DNA from: Pseudomonas congelans
Lineage (GTDB): Bacteria > Pseudomonadota > Gammaproteobacteria > Pseudomonadales > Pseudomonadaceae
DNA length: 64,000 nucleotides
Reading direction: 5' to 3'
Assembly: GCF_900103225.1 (NCBI RefSeq)
Contig: NZ_FNJH01000001.1
Location: forward strand, 1,207,533 to 1,271,532
In this document: positions 7,945 through 17,710 of the stretch, one piece after another
How positions within the stretch are numbered: the first letter of the stretch is position 1
Layout: each line of letters starts with the position of its first letter
Position numbers and translations under genes: made by a program
The notes under the pieces: model-generated
Databases searched by the model: none
Told to the model about the DNA's origin: nothing
What the model saw: only the letters and a program-made list of their open reading frames with translations

Positions 7945-10008
7945 TCAGAGTGGCAAGGCGCTAACCACACGCAGAGCCAGCCCTTCGTAGGCATCCAGGG
8001 TGATGGTGAACTCGCCCTGCTCGGTCAGATCGCCTTCGACACGCTCGTTGATAATGTCGACCACCGGACCCGGCGCAATGCCAGGCAGCTGCAGCGTTTC
8101 GACGATCGTCTCCGCGCTGAAATTGAGCGCAGTGATCTGCGTGCCCTTGCCGGCCGGCAATTCGTGGACCATGACCAGCAGCCCCGGATGCTCGACATCC
8201 GGAATCAGAATCTGACGGCTTGCCGCGATGTCATAGGCGCGACGCACAGCGAGAATCTTCTTGAGCTGCGAGGCAAACGAATCAGGACGCTGGAGCTGAG
8301 TGACCAGACTGCCGTACAGCGTCTTGGGACGCGGCATGTCACCGGCAGAGAATTCGGCTTCAGGGTCCAGATCCACCAGGTCGTAGGCACCGCGGTGAAC
8401 CCAGCGCGTGTCACCATCCTGCATCAGGTGGTCGACCTGCTCGGCCGGCAGCGTCAAGGCACCGACAAGGTCCCAGCCCGACAGGGCAAACACCCCCGGC
8501 TGCATGGCGTTGTACATCACCAGCAGCAGGTGAATGTGCTGGATCTGCTGAATGTCGGCATCGGTAATGGTGCTCAGGTCACGAATGCCCAGCGCTGCGG
8601 TGATGATGCTCGCCGTGGTGCAGGAGACGCCGTTGGTGACGAACTTGAGGTTGTACGGCGCGTGTTCGCCGGACAGCTTCTCGTACATCTCCTCACGGAT
8701 GTGCTCGCGCAGGATATTACCCGGGAACGTCTGGCCCTGGTAATGGAAGGTGTCGTGGGCGTGCAGCGTCCAGAAATGCACCAGTTCCAGGGTCAGCTCA
8801 TCGTGGTTCTGCAAGGCATGGATCAACGACGCCGGATCGATGCCATAGGCATGCACCTGACGCAGCATCAGGCGCAGGAACTCGGTGGTACCGGTGAGCA
8901 GCGCATGCTGATAGGCCGGCCGGGTAATGAAGTCGTAGGACAGATCTGCGCCACCCTGCCCCATGGAGGCAATGTCATCGATGGTCAGGTTCAGTTCCTG
9001 GAAGCTGAAGCCGCCCGCCTTGCGGATCGCGCCGGCCAGAAGCTGGTTGCCGGTGATCGACAGTGGATGGCTTTCCGACCAGGCGGTGCCCTCGGCGCGA
9101 CGTTCGACGCCAAGGAAGCCGTTGGCGTCCAGGCGCAATACGCGGGCGCCCATGACATCGATGGCATGCAACGCGTCACCGATGATCATCTGCTGCGCGG
9201 CAAAACTCGGGTCCAGCCAGTTCAGGGAGGGCTGACCGTCCTTGAAGTAATGCAGGTAAACCCAGCGGCGGGCCTTGCCGTCGACGCCCTGCACCACGTC
9301 AGTGGCGCTCCAGTCGGTTTCCTTGACCCCGGGCTCGAAGAAAATCACCCGCTGCAACTGGCCGACGATGTAATGCTTGTCGCGCAACTGATCCACCACA
9401 TCGGGCATCAGGTTCACAGCGTCACGACCTGCAGGTACTTCAGGCAACAGCTGCCAGTCTTCCTCACGGATCTCGACCATGTGGAACAGACCGGGGTAAT
9501 CCTCGTACGCCATCTCGGCCAGGCGGAAGTCTGCGCCCTTGCCGGTGTGTGACGGGATGATGTCGTCGATGATCACCGCGTTATGCGCTGCGGCAATGCG
9601 CGACAGGCTCAACAGCTGTGCTTCGGTGCCCAGGTCCGGGTCGATGCCGAAACTGATACGGTCGAAGTTGCCATCGATACTCGGTGTGCGCTCGCGCCCC
9701 TGCAGTCCGCCGGAAAGCTTCAGCGGCCCGTTGTGAATGCCCTGAATGCCGATTTCCGACAGTGCATGCCAAAGGGTTTCGTCACCCAGCGCCTCGAGCA
9801 CCGAGCCGCCTTCGCGGGTGACGATGGAGGCCGGGTAGGCGGTAAACCAGACCGAGGCGATAGCGGAGGCGTCTCTGGGACGTGCGAGGGCGAAAGGACG
9901 CTGCCAGAGCCTGCCCTGCCCCGAATAGGTCTTGGCGCGCTGTCTTGCGGCGTTAAGCATCGATTGCTCGACCAGCCAGTCCACGTACTGCTTGTCCGGT
10001 ATCGTCAT
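7945..10008 (-). CDS. treS: Trehalose synthase (maltose alpha-D-glucosyltransferase), GH13
   Basis: A 687-residue cytoplasmic GH13 enzyme. The conserved acids are in [12 protein letters not shown] (nucleophile Asp), FSFQELNL (acid/base Glu) and [10 protein letters not shown] (transition-state His-Asp). The N-terminal [17 protein letters not shown] and [16 protein letters not shown] and the length agree with the P. stutzeri single-domain trehalose synthase, which interconverts maltose and trehalose. This form is distinct from the longer TreS fused to a maltokinase. No other trehalose gene is adjacent and the gene stands alone. It contributes to osmoprotection or maltose/trehalose interconversion; the exact cellular role cannot be read here. 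Confidence 0.88.
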   Translation of the reverse strand: MTIPDKQYVDWLVEQSMLNAARQRAKTYSGQGRLWQRPFALARPRDASAIASVWFTAYPASIVTREGGSVLEALGDETLWHALSEIGIQGIHNGPLKLSGGLQGRERTPSIDGNFDRISFGIDPDLGTEAQLLSLSRIAAAHNAVIIDDIIPSHTGKGADFRLAEMAYEDYPGLFHMVEIREEDWQLLPEVPAGRDAVNLMPDVVDQLRDKHYIVGQLQRVIFFEPGVKETDWSATDVVQGVDGKARRWVYLHYFKDGQPSLNWLDPSFAAQQMIIGDALHAIDVMGARVLRLDANGFLGVERRAEGTAWSESHPLSITGNQLLAGAIRKAGGFSFQELNLTIDDIASMGQGGADLSYDFITRPAYQHALLTGTTEFLRLMLRQVHAYGIDPASLIHALQNHDELTLELVHFWTLHAHDTFHYQGQTFPGNILREHIREEMYEKLSGEHAPYNLKFVTNGVSCTTASIITAALGIRDLSTITDADIQQIQHIHLLLVMYNAMQPGVFALSGWDLVGALTLPAEQVDHLMQDGDTRWVHRGAYDLVDLDPEAEFSAGDMPRPKTLYGSLVTQLQRPDSFASQLKKILAVRRAYDIAASRQILIPDVEHPGLLVMVHELPAGKGTQITALNFSAETIVETLQLPGIAPGPVVDIINERVEGDLTEQGEFTITLDAYEGLALRVVSALPL

Positions 10009-10172
10009 AGCGTTCAGTCTTCCTCTCGAATCGGCGACCTGAGACGCCCCGCGTGCGGAGCGTCCTGAATGTATTGCTTACGGATATGAGCCTTGCCGGC
10101 CCGATTCGTTGCATTCATATCGCGGTCAAAAGCGCGTTGAGGGTACCGTAACAGCGTTTTGCGACACCTCAG

Positions 10173-11038
10173 TCAATCAGATTGAGTGGCCTGGGCCGGT
10201 GGTTTTTTCAGGGCCTGAACCACGGCATTGGCGGCGTTGGACAACAATGAAGCAGGCCGCGCCACAACACTGATCCGGCGCATCACGGTCAGCGGCAACG
10301 GGATCGATTCCAGCTCGCGAAACCGCCCGTTCAGCAACGCGGCGGGCACAATCGTGATGCAATGGCGCTTGGCGACCAGGTCCAGAAGCGTGTCCAGGCA
10401 ACTGAGTTCACCGCGTTGGCTGAGCCGTACCTGCGCCGATGCCAGTTGCTGATGCAGGCGCTCCACGCCCGGATGCCGCCAGGCCACGTAACGCGATACC
10501 TGCGCAAGCTCGGCGAAACACTGTGCCTTGCCCTGCTTGCTTCGCGCTGCCACCAGTACGTAATGATCCGACCAGCAATGGTGTTCGAGGTAATGCTCGT
10601 CCAGCACAATACCCGGCAGGACGAGGATATCGGCTACGCCCTTTATCAATGCGTCCAGCGACGGGTGCTGTTCGCTGCGGTGCAGCACGTTCAGATGGAT
10701 ATCGGGGTAGTGATGGGCGAGAAAATCCAGCGAGGCGCTCAGGCCGGTCTCGCGGATATGCGAGTGGTAATGAATGGTTACGCTGCCACTGACCCCATTT
10801 TTTTTAGTTGTTCGAGCGTGGCCATGATATTCCCCAGGGTCTGGCTGATGACCTTGCCTTCAGGGGTGAGCGTGCAGCCTGTGCGGCTGCGAATGAACAG
10901 GCGTTTTTCGAAAAAATCTTCGACTTCCTTGATGGCATAACTGATGTTCGACTGGCTGCAGCCCAGAATTGCGGCAGCCTCGGAGAACGAACCGTGCTGT
11001 GCAACGGTTTGAACGACTTTGAAGAAGTGGGTTTTCAT
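10173..11038 (-). pseudogene. LysR-type regulator split by a frameshift at an A8 tract
   Basis: The first reading frame (ATG at 11038) encodes a LysR helix-turn-helix, FKVVQTVAQHGSFSEAAAILGCSQSNISYAIKEVEDFF, then stops at 10778-10780. The effector-binding domain continues in the -1 frame (VTIHYHSHIRETGL..., then LHRSEQHPSLDALIKGV to the stop at 10173). The frames meet at a run of eight A on the coding strand (10798-10805). One extra A restores a single protein of about 288 residues, a normal LysR length. Possibilities are a real null mutation, phase variation by slippage, programmed -1 frameshifting on the slippery run, or a sequence error. The body of the protein shows no other damage, which points to a recent or reversible lesion. 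Confidence 0.8.
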
Positions 11039-11267
11039 GTGTCCTGCACTCTGGTTTTGCAAAGGTGGGTGCGGCCCTGCCGCTGAGCCAAAGGCTCGGG
11101 AATACAGGAAACCCCCGCCGAAACACCGAGCTGGCCGGGTTATCGGCTGTTCGAATGAATGTCTCAAGCGGGGGTAAGGCGGACGCTGGCTATCGCGTTG
11201 AAGCGCTGGCTATGCACATTTCGGGCACATAGCCTCTTCAGGGGTATCCGCAGCGCGACTGGATGAC

Positions 11268-11873
11268 TCAGTCGTTCTCGGTCCAGTCGAAATCCATTTG
11301 CAGCGCCGTGCGTTCAGCCAGTTCACGGCTGTGCAGGCGCTCGACCAGGTGCAGGCTCATGTCGATGCCGGCAGAAATGCCTGCCGAGGTCACGAACGAG
11401 CCCTCATCGACCCAGCGCAGCGTGCTGAGCACGTCCACCGACGGGAACATTTCCTTGAGGTCGTCGATGTCTTCCCAGTGCGTGGTCACTTGCTTGCCGG
11501 CCAGCTTGCCGGTCCTGGCCAGCAGGAAGGCGCCGGTGCACACGGCAGCGACCACGCGGCCAGGCTCCGACTGATCGCTGATCCAGTGAATCACGTCGGG
11601 TTTTTCCAGCTCGGCGGTCACGACGCCACCCGGGACGATCAGGCAGTCGACGGGCGGATGGTCGTTAATCGAAAAATCCGGGTCGACCTTGAGCCCGGCG
11701 CGGGCACGCACCGGCGCAGTGCTGCGGCCAATGGTGAACACGTTGAACAACTGCCGGTCATCACGGCTGTTGCGGGCGTGCATGCGTGTTGCGGTGGTGA
11801 ACACTTCATAGGGGCCAGCGAAGTCGAGAACCTCGACGTCGTCATAAACGTAGATACCGATATTGAGTGGCAC
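11268..11873 (-). CDS. DJ-1/PfpI family protein (isonitrile hydratase-like)
   Basis: 201 residues starting at a GTG with GGAG 7 nt upstream. The class I glutamine-amidotransferase-like fold shows the nucleophile elbow AAVCTGAFLLA with Cys112. The segments GPYEVFTTA, DCLIVPGG and TTHWEDIDDL are typical of the branch that includes InhA isonitrile hydratase and the sensor domains of FtrA-type regulators. It is divergent from an FtrA-like regulator that shares this fold, a common pairing in which the regulator probably controls the enzyme. The substrate is not known; isonitrile hydration is one option, and the family also covers proteases and glyoxalases. Confidence 0.75.
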   Translation of the reverse strand: MPLNIGIYVYDDVEVLDFAGPYEVFTTATRMHARNSRDDRQLFNVFTIGRSTAPVRARAGLKVDPDFSINDHPPVDCLIVPGGVVTAELEKPDVIHWISDQSEPGRVVAAVCTGAFLLARTGKLAGKQVTTHWEDIDDLKEMFPSVDVLSTLRWVDEGSFVTSAGISAGIDMSLHLVERLHSRELAERTALQMDFDWTEND

Positions 11874-12015
11874 GAGTTGGCTCCAGGGCCTGCAGGGCAG
11901 ACCACTTGCATCATAGTGAGGGTTAAGCAGGTTTCAGCGGTGACACAGAGCAGATTACTCAGTAGCATCACGCCAAACTACTGGCTGAAATGCCAATATC
12001 CGGTAACATCGCGCC

Positions 12016-12969
12016 ATGAAAAATCATCTCGTTGTCGCCCTCATCTACAACCAGCTGTGCACCTTCGAATTTGGCTGCACTGTTGAAGTCTTTGCGCTGA
12101 AAAGACCCGAGCTGGGCGTGAGCTGGTACGAGTTCGCGACCTTCCCGGTCGACGACGGCCCGATCACCGCTGCCGGGGGCATCACCATCGTGCCGACACC
12201 CGGCGAGGTGCTGCTGGAAAACGCCGACACCATCATCGTGCCGGGCTGGCGCGGGGTGGAATCCGAGGTGCCGCAACGGCTCATCGAACAGCTGCAGGCG
12301 GCTCATGCACGCGGCGCGCGAATCTGCTCGATCTGTACCGGGGCCTTCGTGCTGGCGGCAGCCGGTCTGCTCGACGGGCACAAGGTGACGACCCACTGGC
12401 GCTATACCGACCTGCTGGCCACCATGTACCCGGGCCTGACCATTCAGCCCAACGAACTGTATGTGGATCAGGGCAGTATCGTCACCGCAGCAGGCTCGGC
12501 CGCCGGGCTGGACATGATGCTGCACCTGGTGCGCAACGATCACGGCTCGCGCGTCGCCAACATGGTCGCGCAGCGTATGGTCATTCCGCCTCATCGCGAA
12601 GGCGGACAATCGCAATATGCATCCCGGCAGTTGGTCTCGGCCAGCGACGGGCCGATTTCCAACCTGATGGACTGGATTCGCAGCGACTTGCAGCGCCCCC
12701 ATACCATCAAGGAGATGGCCTCACGCGCGGCGCTCAGTACCCGCACCTTGCACCGCAGCTTCATGGAAAGCACCGGTCTGACGCCTTACGACTGGCTGCT
12801 CGGTGAGCGCATTGCCTACGCCAAGGAACTGCTGGAGTCGTCGAAGTTGCGCCTGAATGAAGTGGTGGACCGCGCCGGCTTCGGCTCCGAAGAGTCTTTT
12901 CGCCGGCACTTCCGCAATCTGGTGGGCATCAGCCCGAGCAGTTACCGCAAGCAATTTGCCCGGGCCTGA
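12016..12969 (+). CDS. ftrA: GlxA/FtrA-family transcriptional regulator (DJ-1-like sensor + AraC HTH)
   Basis: 317 residues. Positions 1-190 form a DJ-1/PfpI-like domain (CSICTGAFVLAAAG near 110). Positions 215-315 form an AraC-type DNA-binding domain with two helix-turn-helices (IKEMASRAALSTRTLHRSF and LNEVVDRAGFGSEESFRRHF). This architecture and length match FtrA. It is divergent from the DJ-1 gene with a 142-bp shared promoter region. Its 3-prime end overlaps the last gene of the convergent operon by 41 bp, so the two transcripts are antisense there. Confidence 0.88.
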   Translation: MKNHLVVALIYNQLCTFEFGCTVEVFALKRPELGVSWYEFATFPVDDGPITAAGGITIVPTPGEVLLENADTIIVPGWRGVESEVPQRLIEQLQAAHARGARICSICTGAFVLAAAGLLDGHKVTTHWRYTDLLATMYPGLTIQPNELYVDQGSIVTAAGSAAGLDMMLHLVRNDHGSRVANMVAQRMVIPPHREGGQSQYASRQLVSASDGPISNLMDWIRSDLQRPHTIKEMASRAALSTRTLHRSFMESTGLTPYDWLLGERIAYAKELLESSKLRLNEVVDRAGFGSEESFRRHFRNLVGISPSSYRKQFARA

Positions 12970-14119
12970 CCACAGGCTCCGGGTAAAGCGCATCGACGAT
13001 CGCGTCGGCAAATTCCCCCCATGCGCCGGCAACCGCCGTGTTGGTCAGGACCACCATGCTCAGCGCAGCACGCGGATCGACCCAGTAATGGCTGCCATAC
13101 AGCCCACACCATGACCAGGTTCCTGCGCCCTGCCGCTGCCCGGCGAGCACTGGATCGGTGAGGATCATCGGCCCCAGCCCGCCCCCACAGCCAGGCCCGC
13201 GGCTGGCGATGCTCGTCTGGCCGATCGCATTGCCCAGCAAGCATGCGGTACTGGCTTCACTCAATAGCGGCGCGCCGCCAAGGCGCAGGCATTCGAGCAA
13301 CCGCAGATAGTCATCAGCCGTGCCCAGCATTCCCGCCCCGCCCGACTCATACGCGCCGCTGTCAAAGGCGCGAGCTGCCGACAGCCGCGCCTGGCCGCTG
13401 TCGAGCGACAGCCCGTCGTCGTCGCCGATACGCTGCGGTCCGTTGACACCGTCCTTGTAGGCGCTGGCCAGCGGACGTTCCGGCAGGTGCCTGAATGAGG
13501 TCGCGTGCATGCGCAACGGCACGGTGACCCATTTGCCGATGGCTTCTGACAACGCCAGCCCAGTGGCCTGTTCGATCACGGCACCCAGCACATCAGTGGC
13601 CAGCGAATATCCCCAGGCGCTGCCGGGCTCGAACAGCAAGGGCACACTCGCCAAACGCGTCAGGTTTTCCTGCAGGCCGAACGGTACCCGGTCCAGCCCG
13701 TCCGACACCCCGGCCCGCTGATAGGCATTATCAGGCGCTTGCTCAAAGCCATAGCTCAAGCCCGACGTGTGCGACAACAGGTGCTGCAGCGTGATGAGCG
13801 GCTCGCGGCCACTGGCCAGACGCGGCCGAAAGGCTGGCAGCCAGCGAGTCACCGAAGCCTGTAGATCCAGCACACCCCGTTCGCACAGCCGCAATACTGC
13901 GACCGAGGTCAACAGCTTGGTCAATGAGGCCAGGCGAAAACGCGTGCGGCGGGAGACCGGAATCTGCTGCTCGCGATCGGCCCACCCGCGCGCACTGGCG
14001 TATTCCAGACGGCCCTGCCGAGCCAGCAACAGCACGCCGCCGACGATCCGGCCCTGCTCGACGAAACTCCGCCAGACCTGGTCAAGACGCTCTGTACCCG
14101 CCTCGTTCAGGGCAGCCAT
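12929..14119 (-). CDS. Beta-lactamase-fold serine hydrolase (last gene of the hydrazine-type operon)
   Basis: 396 residues of the class C beta-lactamase/EstB-like family. The SxxK motif is Ser65-Leu-Thr-Lys68 in RLASLTKLLTS and the Tyr motif is YSL at 171. There is no signal peptide, so it works in the cytoplasm, unlike a resistance beta-lactamase. It starts a few bases from the stop of the upstream dehydrogenase and is the promoter-distal gene of the operon. Members of this family act as esterases, amidases or transacylases in secondary metabolism, so release, deacylation or acyl transfer on the cluster product is plausible. The last 41 bp run antisense to ftrA. Confidence 0.78.
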   Translation of the reverse strand: MAALNEAGTERLDQVWRSFVEQGRIVGGVLLLARQGRLEYASARGWADREQQIPVSRRTRFRLASLTKLLTSVAVLRLCERGVLDLQASVTRWLPAFRPRLASGREPLITLQHLLSHTSGLSYGFEQAPDNAYQRAGVSDGLDRVPFGLQENLTRLASVPLLFEPGSAWGYSLATDVLGAVIEQATGLALSEAIGKWVTVPLRMHATSFRHLPERPLASAYKDGVNGPQRIGDDDGLSLDSGQARLSAARAFDSGAYESGGAGMLGTADDYLRLLECLRLGGAPLLSEASTACLLGNAIGQTSIASRGPGCGGGLGPMILTDPVLAGQRQGAGTWSWCGLYGSHYWVDPRAALSMVVLTNTAVAGAWGEFADAIVDALYPEPVVRPGQIACGNCSG

Positions 14120-14122
14120 GGT

Positions 14123-15277
14123 TCAATTGCCCCTCACTGCACGGCTGAAGATCTGCGCGTAGACCTCCGCCGAATGGCGAATCGGGTTGGTCTGCGAGCA
14201 GCCATCGGCGAAGGCCATCCGCCCGACCCGCTCGGCTTCGCGATCATTGATGCCGATCTCGCCCAGCGTATGCGCAATGCCAATCTGCTCGCGCAGCGTC
14301 AGCAGCCAGTCCATCACCCCGGAGAAACCGGGCGACGGCAACCGCAGGTAAACCGCCAGATCGTCCATTTGCGTCTGCAGCACCGAGCGATTGGCCTCCA
14401 GCACATAGGGCAGCAGGATCGCGTTCAGCAAGCCATGATGCTGATCGTAGAGCGCCCCAAGGCTCTGCGCGATCGCGTGTACGCCGCCCAGACCGCGCTG
14501 AAATGCAGCGGCGCCAAGGCTGGAGGCCACCAGCATCTGCTGTCGCGCCTCGAGGTCCTGCCCGTCGACGACGACGCGCGGTAAAAACGCCTTGATCATC
14601 TGCATGCCCTTGATCGAAACCGCCTCGGCCATCGGGTGCCAGGCCGGCGAACACCAGGACTCCATGCAGTGGGTCAAGGCATCGGCCCCGGTGGCGGCGG
14701 TCAAGTGCCTGGGCAGGTCGAGTGTCAGCGTGGCATCCAGAATCGCGATGCGCGGCATCATGCGAATGTGCAGGATGGTACGTTTGACCTGCGCCTGCTC
14801 ATCGGTAATCACCGACGCACGCCCTACTTCAGAGCCGGTCCCGGCCGTAGTCGGCAGCGCGATCACCGGCGCAATGCCATCCGGATCGGCGCGCAGGTGG
14901 TTGTCATTGATGTCTTCGAAATCCCATAACGGGCGGGTCTGGCCCGACATCAGCGCTACCGCCTTGGCAGCGTCCAGCGCCGAGCCGCCGCCAAACGCAA
15001 TCACACCGTCGTAGCCACCGGTTCTGTAAGCGTGCAGCCCCTCGGCGACGTTGGTGCCGGTCGGGTTGCCCTTGACCCGGTCAAACAGGCCGCAGTGGCC
15101 CAACTGACTGCGGCAGTGCTCCACGGCGCTGGCGATCATGTCGGTGCTGCCGAGAAAGCTGTCGGTGATCAGCAGCGGACGTTTTATGCCGGTCACCCTG
15201 CAGGCATCGGCCAGTTCGTTGACGCGTCCTGCGCCTGCGCGGATGGAAGTCGGGTAGTGCCAGTCGTTGCGATGCAT
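14123..15277 (-). CDS. Iron-containing alcohol dehydrogenase family protein
   Basis: 384 residues of the group III Fe-ADH family. FGGGSALDAAKAVAL is the nucleotide/metal region near 95-110, followed by PTTAGTGSEVG. Metal ligands are expected among the ADALTHCMESW and HGLLNAILLPYV histidines. It oxidises an alcohol or reduces an aldehyde with NAD(P). The gap to the LysE gene is about 25 bp and the next gene starts about 3 bp after its stop. If the DAO-type oxidase of this operon cleaves a lysine-derived moiety, an aldehyde by-product would be formed that this enzyme could reduce (inference). Confidence 0.82.
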   Translation of the reverse strand: MHRNDWHYPTSIRAGAGRVNELADACRVTGIKRPLLITDSFLGSTDMIASAVEHCRSQLGHCGLFDRVKGNPTGTNVAEGLHAYRTGGYDGVIAFGGGSALDAAKAVALMSGQTRPLWDFEDINDNHLRADPDGIAPVIALPTTAGTGSEVGRASVITDEQAQVKRTILHIRMMPRIAILDATLTLDLPRHLTAATGADALTHCMESWCSPAWHPMAEAVSIKGMQMIKAFLPRVVVDGQDLEARQQMLVASSLGAAAFQRGLGGVHAIAQSLGALYDQHHGLLNAILLPYVLEANRSVLQTQMDDLAVYLRLPSPGFSGVMDWLLTLREQIGIAHTLGEIGINDREAERVGRMAFADGCSQTNPIRHSAEVYAQIFSRAVRGN

Positions 15278-15301
15278 TCAGGTATTCCTTTACAGATGAT
15301 T

Positions 15302-15946
15302 TCAGTGAATGAAGCCAGCAGGCAGCAAACCGATCAGCAGGCGCAGACCGAACGCGATCATGAACAGGCCGGTGACGATGTCGATGGCCTTTTTCATGCG
15401 CTGATAGCGCGTCTGTACCGCAGGTATCGAAAACAGCGTGGCAAGCAGCACGAACCAGGAAATCGCCAGTACCGCGATGATCGATACACCCGCAGTACGC
15501 ACCCACATCGGCATGCCCGGCGTGGTCACGGTGGTGAACACGCTGGTGTAGAACGCCAGCGCCTTGGGATTGGTCAGGTTGGTCAGCAGGCCGAACCGAT
15601 AGGCGCGGCTCAGACTGCCAATACCTAGCGCAGCGATATCCCTGGGTTTGGGCTGGCTGCCGGCACTGCGCAGGCTTTTGCTGCCAAGCCAGGTCAGATA
15701 GGCACCGCCCAGCAATTGCAGCGTCGGTTGCAGCCATGGCAACTGCTGAAATACCAGCCCCAAACCGGTGGCGGCCAGCAAGGCCCAGAGAATGCTGCCC
15801 GAGGCAACGCCCAGCCCTGCACAGATGCCCTGCTGCCGTGACTGGCTGAACGAGAGTTGGGTGATCACCAGAAAGTTTGGACCGGGGCTGATGATCAGCA
15901 CGATGAACGCGCCAGCGAGGGCGGTCAGCAAAGTGATTTCGTACAT
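15302..15946 (-). CDS. LysE/RhtB-family amino-acid exporter
   Basis: 214 residues with about six hydrophobic segments. The N-terminal family signature ISPGPNFLVI is near 20-30, and the usual TNLTNPKALAFY lies in the middle. AAGGAAT is placed well before the ATG. LysE exporters push basic or modified amino acids out of the cell. Inside an amino-acid-derived metabolite operon it is a good candidate for product export and self-protection, and it suggests that the product is small and amino-acid-like. Confidence 0.88.
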   Translation of the reverse strand: MYEITLLTALAGAFIVLIISPGPNFLVITQLSFSQSRQQGICAGLGVASGSILWALLAATGLGLVFQQLPWLQPTLQLLGGAYLTWLGSKSLRSAGSQPKPRDIAALGIGSLSRAYRFGLLTNLTNPKALAFYTSVFTTVTTPGMPMWVRTAGVSIIAVLAISWFVLLATLFSIPAVQTRYQRMKKAIDIVTGLFMIAFGLRLLIGLLPAGFIH

Positions 15947-15961
15947 AGTAATAATTCCTTT

Positions 15962-17710
15962 TTAATTAATAGCTTGAGCGACTTTATTCAACCGAATTGT
16001 GATACCACTTGAAGTTGTGTTTATCAGCGTCTCCAGGCACGACTCGACCGCCCGACGCGCCTCGATCAGAGCGCGACAGGTGAGATCAGGTGTCGGTACG
16101 TAGTGGTTGTAGAACGTGCAACCTTCCACGGCAGGCCCGAGAACCCAGAGCCGCTGCTGCACCTCACCGTCGCGACCGATTGCGCGGCCCGCTGCGTCGG
16201 TGTCGATGCCATCGGCAGGCCAGGCATGGGCGGCGCGAATCAGCCCGTGCTCGCGCAGATCGTTGATCACCCCCTGACGACTGCCCGACACACCGCTGTG
16301 GGCGACCCGGGCAGGCAGGCGGTTGCGCGGCTCCTGCACGCCACTCATCGGCGGCAAGACTGTCACGACCCCGGCTTCGATCAACGCCAGCAGGTCCTCA
16401 TGGCGCTCCTTCTGCGGACCGCCGACCAGACGGTTACTCAGTCCTGCCCAAGTGCCGTAGAACTCCAGCGTCGAGGACTCGGTCAGGCCGTTGCGATCGG
16501 CGACCAGACGCAACAGGTCGCGATAATCGCGCCAGACCTCAAATGCCTTACAGATCGGGCTGTGCGCGGTGCCCAGCCGACTCAGGGCCAGGTCACGTTT
16601 GATCCAGTCGACGAACCACTGCTCGTACGTGCCTTCGGCGCCAGACCAGGGCTGGGTGACCAGCCAGTGCTCGGGATCGAATGCACCCCATTGCTCCGCC
16701 AGGCGGGCAAACACTGCCGGCCTGGCGATTGACTCGCGCAGTAGGCGCTGCACAGAGGGCAACCGGTCTGGCCCCTCCATCCGCACCTTGGCCTGATAAA
16801 ACACGGCGCGCATTTCATCCTTGATCAGGGGCAGCACATCGGCGCGAAAGTCGAGCCGCCCGCCTTCCCTTTGTTCGCGCAAACGAGCTATGGCCTCAGC
16901 CGTGAAAAATAGCCTCGGCAACGGTGCGTGACGGCAGGCGTGCCATTGCGGCCGGGCATGAAACGGCAATCCGCTACGCGAATACATCACCACCCTGGGC
17001 TCGCGTCCGGACGGCAGATAACGCCAGCCGGCGAAGCCGCCATTGCGCACGTAGCGTCCGCCGCGCCCCTCAGTCAGATGGGCCAGCGTGTCCATGGCCG
17101 TGAGTCCCAGGCCCTGGATGACCACACATTCACCGATGTCCTGCTGCGCGGCGGTTGAGGGTGTGTGTCCACTGGTGAGGAACACACCGTCGACGTGCAT
17201 TGCCAGATTGCCGGTACGCAGCCGGAAACCCGGCGTTTGCGACCTGGGATGACAGCTCAGCACCTGCTCGGCGTGGTGGCGCACCGTCACGTGCGCCGGG
17301 CAGCGTTGCAGCAGAAAGCGGTAACTGTCCTGCAAATAGCGCCCGAGCAATGCACGCGGCACGAAGTCGCCAAATGCCACCGCTCTGCCCTGCCCATCCG
17401 GGCTGACATGGCCGCGCGCATCCAGGCGTATACCCTCACGGCTGCACCATTGCAAAAAGGTCGGGCCTGGCGGTTCACACGCCGGAAATGCCGAGGAAAA
17501 CGCTGACAACTGACCGGCCATGGTGTTGAGCATCAGGTAATCCGGTTGCTGCGCAAGGTGCAGCCCGCTGCCCGGCGGCTGTGGATCGAACACCTCGATA
17601 CACAACGTTTGCCGCACGGCGTGGCGGCTCATGCCGATCACCTGCTCCAGAATGCTCAACCCGCGTGAGCCCATGCCGATAATGGCGACGGTATGCGTCT
17701 GCATGGCCAT
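15962..17710 (-). CDS. FAD/NAD(P)-binding protein (NAD_binding_9 type) of the operon
   Basis: 582 residues with an N-terminal dinucleotide fold IIGMGSRGLSILEQ and the adjoining DPQPPGSGLHLAQQPDYLMLNT. This pattern is seen in the uncharacterised FAD-NAD(P)-binding family (PF13454-like). The ATG at 17710 overlaps the stop of the SbnAB gene as TGATG, so translation is coupled. Members appear in siderophore and other small-molecule clusters, with no agreed reaction. The protein is long for a simple monooxygenase, and the C-terminal half has no motif I recognise. A redox step on the diaminopropionate branch is a guess. Confidence 0.7.
   Translation of the reverse strand: MAMQTHTVAIIGMGSRGLSILEQVIGMSRHAVRQTLCIEVFDPQPPGSGLHLAQQPDYLMLNTMAGQLSAFSSAFPACEPPGPTFLQWCSREGIRLDARGHVSPDGQGRAVAFGDFVPRALLGRYLQDSYRFLLQRCPAHVTVRHHAEQVLSCHPRSQTPGFRLRTGNLAMHVDGVFLTSGHTPSTAAQQDIGECVVIQGLGLTAMDTLAHLTEGRGGRYVRNGGFAGWRYLPSGREPRVVMYSRSGLPFHARPQWHACRHAPLPRLFFTAEAIARLREQREGGRLDFRADVLPLIKDEMRAVFYQAKVRMEGPDRLPSVQRLLRESIARPAVFARLAEQWGAFDPEHWLVTQPWSGAEGTYEQWFVDWIKRDLALSRLGTAHSPICKAFEVWRDYRDLLRLVADRNGLTESSTLEFYGTWAGLSNRLVGGPQKERHEDLLALIEAGVVTVLPPMSGVQEPRNRLPARVAHSGVSGSRQGVINDLREHGLIRAAHAWPADGIDTDAAGRAIGRDGEVQQRLWVLGPAVEGCTFYNHYVPTPDLTCRALIEARRAVESCLETLINTTSSGITIRLNKVAQAIN

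Noticed and set aside
8164..9552. 462-codon plus-strand frame
   Set aside because: Antisense shadow of the trehalose synthase gene, which has all GH13 motifs.
12929..14119. Beta-lactamase resistance gene
   Set aside because: The fold is right, but there is no signal peptide and the gene is part of a biosynthetic operon, so antibiotic resistance is unlikely.
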